A DNA stretch of 21,613 nucleotides from JAAYEV01 sp964508195 (GTDB taxonomy: Bacteria > Bacillota > Clostridia > Ch29). The position numbers and the translations under genes are program-made. Below the pieces are notes generated by a model. The model was not told where the DNA came from. It did not search any database and saw only the letters and a list, made by a program, of their open reading frames with translations. Shown here piece after piece: positions 16,520 to 21,613 of the stretch. The stretch's first letter is position 1. Each line of letters opens with the position of its first letter. The stretch lies in contig CAZDSH010000020.1 of assembly GCA_964508195.1 (NCBI GenBank), positions 1-21,613 of the forward strand. The letters run 5' to 3'.

Positions 16520-16548
16520 ATTATATCCCCTACACCACGATATGTCAA
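16520..16548 (-). promoter_or_regulatory. Consensus sigma-A promoter of the marR-type gene
   Basis: On the minus strand TTGACA (16543-16548), exactly 17 bases, then TATAAT (16520-16525). Both hexamers match the consensus fully. Transcription would start near 16513, leaving about 40 bases before the ATG. A GTAT...ATAC element just downstream could be an operator but is too short to claim. Confidence 0.85.
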
Positions 16549-16620
16549 ATAAATGGCGCTTTTTAAATGAATGTATAGGTTGTTTTACAAAACCTTATTC
16601 GAATAAATAGTCTGCAGGCA

Positions 16621-16650
16621 TTAAAAAAGAAACCGGACGCATCCGGTTCC
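16621..16650 (-). terminator. Rho-independent terminator of the abi/ncRNA transcript
   Basis: On the minus strand AACCGGA (16642-16648) pairs with TCCGGTT (16631-16637) around the loop TGCG, extended by one G-T and one G-C pair, followed by TTTCTTTTTT. It lies nearly 280 bases downstream of the abi stop, so the sequence between the two is transcribed without encoding a protein, either as an abi 3' region or as a separate RNA. Confidence 0.92.
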
Positions 16651-16925
16651 TTTGAGTGTAGTCCGAGGACATCCACTACTATTCGTTATTATCATTATAA
16701 CAATATTGCGGGGATTATGCAAACGAAGTTATTAGGCGTCCCTGCGCCGCTAACTTTAGAGGTTCATCCCCCCGGTTTGAAACGTTCCGGTATCGTTAAC
16801 CGACGTAGCCATGAAACATGCACGCGGTATCATACTTAGACACTTAGCTACTTTATAATGCCTTTATACCGCGGATTGGGGTTTCGGTATCCCTATTTTT
16901 ACGATACTTTCGCACAGGACAATCC
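16621..16925 (-). ncRNA. Candidate structured RNA downstream of the Abi_2 gene
   Basis: About 300 bases with no supportable ORF, between the abi stop and a strong terminator, rich in perfect complementary segments on the minus strand. GGATTG (16920-16925) pairs with CAATCC (16873-16878), enclosing GTATC/GATAC (16903-16907 with 16887-16891). CGCGGTAT (16866-16873) pairs with ATACCGCG (16823-16830). GGGGAT (16766-16771) pairs with ATCCCC (16710-16715), enclosing AAGTTA (16751-16756) with TAACTT (16726-16731) and GGCG (16745-16748) with CGCC (16735-16738). A GTCC/GGAC hairpin lies at 16661-16670, then the terminator. Conserved RNAs beside AbiF/Abi_2 genes are known (the AbiF RNA motif), so this may be a member. 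I found no clear separate promoter; it may be processed from the abi mRNA. Confidence 0.6.
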
Positions 16926-16927
16926 CA

Positions 16928-17998
16928 TTAGTTTTTCAAATATATCTTCAGTTGGTTTAGTTTATTACGCGTATCCGTGTATAAAATTTTGCTATAGGTG
17001 CTTATCGGGATACGGTTTCTAAAATCATCGGCTATCCTTTCAAACTCTGTTACCACTTTATTTAATTCGGTTTTAGTAATACATAAGTTTTTTAAAATGT
17101 ATACTATCAGTATTAGATAGTCGACTATTGTGTTAAAGCTTATATTATTAATTTTAGTATCGTGGCAGAGACATTTTATTAAAGCATTATTAGCCTTTTT
17201 ACGCCTAAAACGTGTATCAAAAATTACATCGTTATGGGCTACGGCGTTCCTTAGATCATTTATTATAAATATAATATATTCCGTCAGCTTGCCCTTCGCG
17301 TCACAGGCCCGATTTAAACCTAGGGCCTTCGAAATTTTGTGTTTAGTATCAATACCTAAACAGGAAACAAAGTTCCCGAACTCTCCGAGGCTTATAACTT
17401 CAAATATCGCCCAGATCGGTACGGCCCGGTCCTGATGATAAAAATGCTGTACTATTTGCCTATTATTGTTATAGTCCCTACTTAACGCGTTAAATATTTT
17501 ATTCCTTAGGCTCAACCTCCGCCTTAGTTCCGGTTTATAATTTTTATTGCCTTGATAATCTTTATAGCCGATTAACAAATTTTCATAAATGATATTAAAA
17601 CACCCGGTATTCGCCTCTTCGAGTACAACTTCTAAGACATAATTTTTTAGTGCAGTTTCAATAAACATAACCGACGGATATAGCAGGGCCTTTAATTCCA
17701 TGTCGAAGGTATTCACGGACAGGATCTCGTTAAAATGGGTATAATTGATTCTTCGTTTCGGTTCCTTAATAAATCGGTACCCCTTGTAACCATGATAATA
17801 GCCTATATTCCTTAATTTTCTTTTATGAACCGAGCCGGAAATATCTATGCCATGCTCATCCCTTAAATATTTCATCAAAGAGTTAATTGATTTTACATTA
17901 GACGTACTGATCGCCCCCTTTTCCCAACGTCGTATCGTATTTTTATATCGGATTTCCTTAGAGCCGTTGGATAACGCATTAACGAGAATAGGCAACAT
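16928..17998 (-). CDS. Abi_2 (AbiD/AbiF) abortive-infection protein, HEPN-type RNase
   Basis: A 356-residue protein of the Abi_2 family. Diagnostic segments are KLRNIGYYHGYKGYRF (61-76), MFIETALKNYVLE (111-123), VPIWAIFEVISLGEFGNF (193-210) and NDLRNAVAHNDVIFDTRF (247-264). The last holds R250 and H255, the Rx4H catalytic motif of HEPN ribonucleases, so an RNase toxin acting in phage defence is the likely role. Residues 1-35 are extra; TIRRWEKG resembles an XRE recognition helix. The ATG lies directly after an in-frame TAA and has no SD, suggesting weak or special initiation. Lower GC and more Asn and Ile than its neighbours suggest transfer. The structured RNA begins three bases after the stop. 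Confidence 0.88.
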   Translation of the reverse strand: MLPILVNALSNGSKEIRYKNTIRRWEKGAISTSNVKSINSLMKYLRDEHGIDISGSVHKRKLRNIGYYHGYKGYRFIKEPKRRINYTHFNEILSVNTFDMELKALLYPSVMFIETALKNYVLEVVLEEANTGCFNIIYENLLIGYKDYQGNKNYKPELRRRLSLRNKIFNALSRDYNNNRQIVQHFYHQDRAVPIWAIFEVISLGEFGNFVSCLGIDTKHKISKALGLNRACDAKGKLTEYIIFIINDLRNAVAHNDVIFDTRFRRKKANNALIKCLCHDTKINNISFNTIVDYLILIVYILKNLCITKTELNKVVTEFERIADDFRNRIPISTYSKILYTDTRNKLNQLKIYLKN

Positions 17999-18024
17999 TT
18001 ATTGTGCATTTTTTTATTACGTTC

Positions 18025-18034
18025 AGTATAACAT
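18025..18034 (-). promoter_or_regulatory. Extended -10 promoter of the abi gene
   Basis: On the minus strand TGTTATACT reads as an extended -10 (TGN before TATACT; hexamer 18025-18030). No good -35 lies 17 bases upstream, as is common with extended -10 promoters. Transcription would start near 18018, about 20 bases before the ATG, leaving little leader and no SD. Confidence 0.5.
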
Positions 18035-18055
18035 ATTTCCCCTTAAAAACGTTAC

Positions 18056-18073
18056 GTTAAACAACAGTTTAAC
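18056..18073. promoter_or_regulatory. Perfect palindrome between abi and the XRE remnant (candidate operator)
   Basis: GTTAAAC, four bases, GTTTAAC: a perfect 7-base-pair inverted repeat about 26 bases upstream of the abi -10. It lies in the divergent gap between abi and the remnant of an XRE regulator. This is the normal place for the operator of a divergent autoregulated regulator. AT-rich palindromes can arise by chance, so confidence is moderate. Confidence 0.5.
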
Positions 18074-18131
18074 TTTATCTTTGTACTGCTGTTATCGGTA
18101 CTATTCACCCGGCTTACGACCTACGGCGTTA

Positions 18132-18321
18132 GGAAACTTTCTTAAAAACCCTTCAAACCGCTTAACTATACCAATTTAGGCGAAGATTTTAAAATCGGCT
18201 ACATGTGGTAAGGCAAACGGTATCTAAATGGGAAAAAGGCCTTTCGGTGCCTGACTACGATCTCCTTATCAAGCAGGCGAAGGAACTAATACGCCTGGTA
18301 AACGGGCATAAGGAAAACTGA
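18132..18321 (+). pseudogene. Remnant of an XRE-family HTH regulator
   Basis: From 18193 to 18321 the plus strand encodes RLHVVRQTVSKWEKGLSVPD followed by YDLLIKQAKELI and a TGA, an unmistakable XRE recognition helix. A TAA lies directly upstream in this frame, but the adjacent frame just before it reads NLGEDF and a third frame at 18132 reads GNFLKN, which are recognisable upstream parts of an XRE HTH (GNFLKK...LTQEDFANRLHV). The distance from GNFL to RQTV is 82 bases where about 78 is expected, consistent with small insertions. The gene is divergent from abi and its stop abuts the VWA stop at 18322. It is dead as a full HTH, and the C-terminal domain is also missing. Confidence 0.7.
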
Positions 18322-18975
18322 TTATTCCTTACCGCCGCGTTTATTATAATCCTCCTGAATCTCGTATTTCCAATCTTCAGCTACTATGCCGGATTCGCGA
18401 AACGCGGTAACAGCTTCGTTCATTACATTAAAATTAAGCCTAATACCTCTACTATCCGCATGGAAATCCTGGGCACGATCAGCATCAATACCAAAATCTT
18501 TAGCTGTCTTTACCGCATCAATGTTCGCTCCGAGAAAAATGAACTCCCATCCGAATTCCCTCTTTTGATACTCTATCTGTGACCGAACCTTTTCCGCCGA
18601 ATATTCACGGCTAGCATTTTCCATACCGTCGGTAATTATTACAAACATCACTTTTTCGGCCCGGTAACCCTCAACGGTATGTCTTTGGGCATTGTCAATC
18701 TTATGAATAGTCCGCCCGATTGCATCGATAAGTGCAGTCATACCCCCTACATAATATTCTTTCTCTGTTATCGGGTTGATGGCCCTTATATCTATGCGAT
18801 CATGTAATAATTCGTAGTTGTTGTTAAACAACGCTGTAGTAACAAAGCACTCTCCCTCAACCTCCCGTTGTTTTTTAAGCATTGAGTTATAGCCGCCAAT
18901 AGTGTCGGCCTCTAAGCCCCCCATTGAACCGCTTTTGTCCAATATGAACACCAATTCAGTTAACCCTTTCTTCAT
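18322..18975 (-). CDS. VWA-domain protein (MIDAS intact)
   Basis: A 217-residue cytoplasmic von Willebrand A domain protein with no signal peptide. The metal-binding site is complete: DKSGSMGG (D13, S15, S17), T80 in GGMTALID, and TDGMENAS (D116). Later segments FGWEFIFLGANIDAVKTAKDFGI and the DFHADSRGIRLNF tail belong to a bacterial VWA family found near stress (Ter-type) and conflict genes. ATG follows a strong AAGGAGG SD that is the 3' arm of a hairpin. It is 118 bases downstream of the macro-domain gene. It probably acts as a metal-dependent scaffold or adaptor; no enzymatic role is visible. Confidence 0.9.
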   Translation of the reverse strand: MKKGLTELVFILDKSGSMGGLEADTIGGYNSMLKKQREVEGECFVTTALFNNNYELLHDRIDIRAINPITEKEYYVGGMTALIDAIGRTIHKIDNAQRHTVEGYRAEKVMFVIITDGMENASREYSAEKVRSQIEYQKREFGWEFIFLGANIDAVKTAKDFGIDADRAQDFHADSRGIRLNFNVMNEAVTAFRESGIVAEDWKYEIQEDYNKRGGKE

Positions 18976-18986
18976 CTAAAATACCT

Positions 18987-19011
18987 CCTTAAATTTTTAA
19001 GTAATTTAAGG
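18987..19011 (-). promoter_or_regulatory. Perfect inverted repeat covering the VWA ribosome binding site
   Basis: On the minus strand CCTTAAAT, nine bases, ATTTAAGG. The 3' arm overlaps the start of the AAGGAGG SD of the VWA gene, so the RNA hairpin could mask translation, or the DNA palindrome could be an operator. The stem is AT-rich and modest in strength. Confidence 0.45.
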
Positions 19012-19062
19012 ATAACACGGCAAATAGAATTCATGGTCCCTTGGGGAGCGACAAAATTGAAC

Positions 19063-19099
19063 CTTTTTAATGATCTTTTTAATGTATAGTTTGCTATAC
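19063..19099 (-). repeat. Tandem 10-mer and palindrome between macro and VWA genes
   Basis: CTTTTTAATG occurs twice at 19063-19072 and 19075-19084, a 12-base period. It is followed by the palindrome GTATAG-TTTG-CTATAC (19084-19099), which includes the macro gene's stop. No T run follows the palindrome on either strand, so it is not a terminator. A protein binding site or an RNA processing site is possible. Confidence 0.45.
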
Positions 19100-20101
19100 T
19101 CCTAGTAAAGGTTGGTCGTAGCTGAACAATACTTCGTTTATACTATAAATATCATATTTACCTTGGATTATAAAATACTGGATGATGACATCGAATTTTT
19201 GACTCGTAGAAAGTGCATAGCCTGCCCGTCTTAACAGATCATCCGTTTCCGTAAGGGATAATTCCAGGGCTATGGCCAGAGCTATGGCCGTACGTTTGCT
19301 TGGCCTATAGGCCTTATTGTTCCGTATTTTTGAAAAAAGTCTGCGATCAAGATTCGCCCGTTTATAAACCTCGACATCCGTCTTGCCCTTCGCGGCAATC
19401 AATCGAAAGAGCATTATAGAAAACGGCTCATCAAGGTTATCTACCAAATTTTCTAGTTTTTCAACAGGCATATACATAAATTCAAAAGGTTTCTCAGCCC
19501 CCGGCTCTGCAGCTAGAATTACGTCCCTTTCCGCTTGCAAAAATTGACGATTCTCTGAATCATCATCATAATAAATATAGTTTTCGCTAATGAAGGATTC
19601 AACCTCATCGAGCAATCCTTCGTTTATGATAAAAGATTCCTTATCGAATATCACAAGGGTTACGGCGATATCATTATCAGCCAGAAAATCTCGGACTGCA
19701 GAGGTGGCAACGCGCAATGCCTCAGCTTTCGGGTATCCATAGATACCGCTTGATATAAGCGGAAAAGCTACGCTCTCGCATTGGTTGTCTATGGCACATT
19801 TTAATGAATTTGTATAACAGGAGCGAAGTAACGTTTCCTCGTCGTGTTTACCGTCACGATAAATAGGGCCCGCCGTATGGATTATATATTTCGAGGGAAG
19901 GCAAAATCCCGGCGTAATAACCGCATCGCCGGTTTTTATAGGGGCGAGCTTTTCGCAAGCAGCCTTAAGCCGGGATGCTCCCGCAGCCCTATGAATAGCT
20001 CCGCAGACGCCGCCGCCCATTTTAAGGCGGGTATTGGCAGCATTAACGATGGCGTCCGCTTTCATTTTTGTAATATCTCCCTTTATAATGGTAAAAGACA
20101 C
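19094..20101 (-). CDS. Macro-domain protein fused to a C-terminal HTH-like domain
   Basis: A 335-residue two-part protein. Residues 1-170 are a MacroD-type macro domain, which binds ADP-ribose and often removes it from proteins or nucleic acids: GDIT (8-11), AIVNAANTRL with N20 and N23, GGGVCGAIH (29-37), and PLISSGIYGYP (114-124). After an acidic linker (175-200), residues 225-330 form a helical domain with KTDVEVYKRANLDRRLFSKI and TAIALAIALELSLTETDDLLRRAGYAL, resembling an XRE-like HTH. Start GTG at 20099-20101 follows AGGGGG by seven bases. The macro/HTH fusion next to a VWA gene looks like a functional pair, but the substrate is unknown and no ADP-ribosyltransferase is visible nearby. Confidence 0.9.
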   Translation of the reverse strand: MSFTIIKGDITKMKADAIVNAANTRLKMGGGVCGAIHRAAGASRLKAACEKLAPIKTGDAVITPGFCLPSKYIIHTAGPIYRDGKHDEETLLRSCYTNSLKCAIDNQCESVAFPLISSGIYGYPKAEALRVATSAVRDFLADNDIAVTLVIFDKESFIINEGLLDEVESFISENYIYYDDDSENRQFLQAERDVILAAEPGAEKPFEFMYMPVEKLENLVDNLDEPFSIMLFRLIAAKGKTDVEVYKRANLDRRLFSKIRNNKAYRPSKRTAIALAIALELSLTETDDLLRRAGYALSTSQKFDVIIQYFIIQGKYDIYSINEVLFSYDQPLLGV

Positions 20102-20160
20102 TCTAAATCCCCCTGTTCAAAATAACCCCTTATAGACACTTTGCATCCCTTTATGGTCAT

Positions 20161-20316
20161 CTATTTTTTTGATAAATGATTAAAGGATTTAAAGTTTGGG
20201 GCCTTAAAATAAAATTCATCATCCATAGGCTTTATATTGTATTCCATATTTTCTATTTCTTTGCCATACCGAAATGCCCCCGAGCGATCGACTTGGCTTA
20301 GGGTTTGGGGCGACAC
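20161..20316 (-). CDS. Small orphan ORF or 3' fragment of a lost gene
   Basis: An open frame of 51 codons from GTG 20314-20316 (another GTG at 20322), preceded by AAGAGG, ending in TAG at 20161-20163. It contains DRSGAFRYGKEIENMEYN, then KPMDDEFYFKAPNFKSFN, whose composition looks like real protein. An in-frame TAA lies 15 bases upstream of the first GTG, so it is either a small gene or the tail of a truncated one. I do not recognise the family. It ends 59 bases before the macro-domain gene and may share its transcript. Confidence 0.4.
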   Translation of the reverse strand: MSPQTLSQVDRSGAFRYGKEIENMEYNIKPMDDEFYFKAPNFKSFNHLSKK

Positions 20317-20380
20317 CTTCACCTCTTGACGCCCTTAAAGATAGTATGTTTTTAATATTCCTGGATTGAAACGTTACCCG

Positions 20381-20718
20381 CTATAAAATGGCCCGCCAGT
20401 TGCGCCGACCATACAGAATACGTTCCACGTCGATCACCTTTGCCTTCTCATTGATTGAAAGAAATATGATGTGGTTTTTCACAATCAGCTTTCGATAGCC
20501 AATTGACGCAAGGCGTTCATCTGCGACAGCAGGGACACGATGGGGCATTTCTTCAAGACCGGCCATTGCCTGTTCCATGGCTTTAGCATCTCCCCGGCCG
20601 TCATCGGGGCCGAAAGCCGTGTGGAAATATACCGGACAATGTCCCCGGGATCGTTTTCGGCTGGCTCCGATATATCTATCCGATACCGGACGGGCGATGG
20701 ATTCTTATCACGCTTCAT
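20381..20718 (-). pseudogene. RelE/ParE-family toxin, frameshifted
   Basis: The 5' frame (ATG 20716-20718, overlapping the antitoxin stop) encodes YRIDISEPAENDPGDIVRYI and continues to GEMLK. The family continuation (MEQAMAGLEEMP, GYRKLIVKNHIIFLSI, IDVERILYGRRNW) is in the next frame from 20578 to 20381. The switch falls at AAGCCATGG (20576-20584 region), where one missing base, for example AAGGCC, would restore a protein of about 112 residues, the normal toxin length. As it stands the toxin is broken. Characteristic toxin residues (RKL and GRRNW) are present in the second half. The intact form would be an mRNA-cleaving or gyrase-poisoning toxin; the families are hard to separate here. Confidence 0.85.
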
Positions 20719-20977
20719 TGGCAATTTCCCTACGGATATCCCGAATAACGTCGGCCATTGGACGTTTCCTACCCTGTTTCACCGCCGTTCTTCCTTCGTC
20801 CAGCAGACGGTAAAGCTCTAGCTTTCCATTGAGCATTTCATAGGTGTCGATGCTCATGACAGCCAAATCGCCTTGTCCGTTTTTCGTGATAAATACCGGT
20901 TCACGGTTCTCATTGCAAAACTTGGATATCTCATTATAGTTGTTTCGCAAGTCAGTACTTGATTTAATATTTGGCAT
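20708..20977 (-). CDS. Phd/YefM-family antitoxin
   Basis: An 89-residue antitoxin. The N-terminal DNA-binding and dimerisation part begins MPNIKSSTDLRNNYNEISKFC, and EPVFITKNGQGDLAVMSIDTYEML is the typical Phd/YefM core. The C-terminal tail (from about 60) would wrap the toxin. ATG follows GGGAGG. It overlaps the toxin gene by 11 bases, a normal antitoxin-first operon, and has a well-formed promoter with an operator-like inverted repeat. Confidence 0.92.
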   Translation of the reverse strand: MPNIKSSTDLRNNYNEISKFCNENREPVFITKNGQGDLAVMSIDTYEMLNGKLELYRLLDEGRTAVKQGRKRPMADVIRDIRREIANEA

Positions 20978-21000
20978 AGGGCGCCTCCCTTTGATTTGTA

Positions 21001-21037
21001 CTAAAGAGATTATATGCGGATTTCTTTAGAATATCAA
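21001..21037 (-). promoter_or_regulatory. Sigma-A promoter and operator-like inverted repeat of the toxin-antitoxin operon
   Basis: On the minus strand TTGATA (21032-21037), 17 bases, TATAAT (21009-21014). The perfect 7-base inverted repeat CTAAAGA (21001-21007) and TCTTTAG (21023-21029) flanks the -10, the expected place for autorepression by a Phd-type antitoxin. Transcription would start near 21002, about 25 bases before the ATG. Confidence 0.75.
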
Positions 21038-21613
21038 TTAATACACTACCCCGGATGTCCATATAATCAGTCTCGTTTATATATAACTGGCCCGTCGGCG
21101 TCCATACATCTATTACCCTGGTGTATATGGTGTACTTATTATTCGGGTACCATTTCCCATACCCGCCCCGTAGAGCCTAGCTGTGCAGTAGGCACCTTCG
21201 CGTCGGGTTTAAAGTCCATAGTATAGTTACCCATACCCATCGCGATTTGAGCGTTGTGATGGTTCTGATAGTAGATCCACCAACCCGGCCCCTCCTCCGG
21301 CTGATAGCCAATACGCCGTCCATACGGACCACTCGGTATATGCCACTTTACCCAGACCACCTGACTACCACCCTCAGGTAATACAAACTCCTACCTATGC
21401 TTTCTTACGCCATCAATATAAAAATCTACATACCCCGGGTTATCCGGGTTTATTTCATAATCTGAGCTTACCCAAAATGAGGTTACAACATCTGTATCTG
21501 TCCTATAATCGCCTATATCAATAGTAGCCAGGAATATATCACCGCCTGCCGGGTCCGACTCTTCTTCAGGTTCATCCGGTTCAAATACCACACCCGGCCG
21601 GAGGTATCGCATA
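21010..21613 (-). pseudogene. 3' remnant of a large exported or surface-type protein, broken
   Basis: A minus-strand frame entering from the right edge encodes an acidic proline linker (FEPDEPEEESDP), then a beta-rich domain (VVTSFWVSSDYEINPDNPGYV...FYIDGVRKHR), an in-frame TAG at 21391-21393, and continues without frame change through EFVLPEGGSQVVWVKWHIP and GPGWWIYYQNHHNAQIAMGMG to TAA TAA at 21136-21141. From there the adjacent frame reads NNKYTIYTRVIDVWTPTGQL, then INETDYMDIRGSVLIDI, so one frameshift is also present. The PGYVDFYIDG...LPEGGSQ pattern resembles CARDB/Ig-like modules of exported or phage-related proteins. The 5' part lies outside the window. The toxin-antitoxin promoter overlaps its end. 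Confidence 0.7.

Noticed and set aside
16595..16606. Palindrome TTATTCGAATAA between the ncRNA terminator and the MarR promoter
   Set aside because: Perfect but AT-rich, upstream of the -35 by about 50 bases and with no second copy; no basis to call it an operator.
16873..16925. Region after abi as a cyclic-di-GMP riboswitch (GGGATACCGAAA-like stretch)
   Set aside because: It lies downstream of a gene rather than before one and lacks the rest of the conserved riboswitch cores.
18234..18256. Possible terminator after the VWA gene (AGGC/GCCT then TTTTT on the minus strand)
   Set aside because: Stem of only four base pairs, and the sequence is explained by the XRE remnant on the other strand.
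20341..20372. Sequence ending GGATTGAAAC that resembles the 3' end of Clostridia CRISPR repeats
   Set aside because: Only one copy is present, no spaced second copy and no cas genes; a chance match or at most a relic.

Overview
The window looks like chromosome of an endospore-forming, Gram-positive Clostridia-type Firmicute. It carries an uninterrupted sigK with a pro-sequence behind a SigE-like promoter, together with mltG, yqeG, a class B penicillin-binding protein, TrhP-like U32 and MarR genes. Shine-Dalgarno (SD) sites are strong, GTG and TTG starts are common, and AGG and ATA codons are frequent, as in many thermophilic Clostridia; the species cannot be named from this. Almost every gene lies on the minus strand, so transcription runs from right to left.

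Positions 71-8826 hold a type IV pilus (T4P) cluster, in transcription order: yqeG, pilB (extension ATPase), pilC (platform), a major-pilin-like gene, pilD (prepilin peptidase), four minor pilins (GspH-, PilV-, PilW- and PilX-like), a ComFB-family gene and a fused pilM-pilN. Most junctions after pilD overlap by a few bases. No pilT, pilO or pilQ is present. The GspH-like gene has lost the frame between its only good start and its signal peptide at a run of six G.

Positions 8882-16548 are housekeeping and sporulation genes: sigK with its own promoter and terminator; a class B PBP whose SD sits in a strong hairpin; a U32 protein; mltG with a sigma-A promoter and a terminator; a lipoprotein; a Get3/ArsA-like ATPase with an HSP20-like tail; and a MarR regulator with a perfect TTGACA-N17-TATAAT promoter.

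Positions 16621-21613 are an accessory, defence-like stretch. It has an Abi_2 (AbiD/AbiF) protein with a HEPN RNase motif, followed at once by about 300 nt of base-pairing sequence that ends in a terminator, a candidate partner RNA. Divergent from abi lies a decayed XRE regulator, with a perfect palindrome between the two. Next come a VWA protein and a macro-domain/HTH fusion (a probable ADP-ribose-related pair), a small orphan ORF, a Phd/RelE-type module with an intact antitoxin, an operator-like promoter and a frameshifted toxin, and the broken end of a large, probably surface or exported, protein running off the right edge. The four broken reading frames at 18132-21613 suggest an island with turnover.

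The most interesting item is the Abi_2 gene with its downstream structured RNA. The VWA/macro-HTH pair and the ComFB gene embedded in the pilus operon come next.
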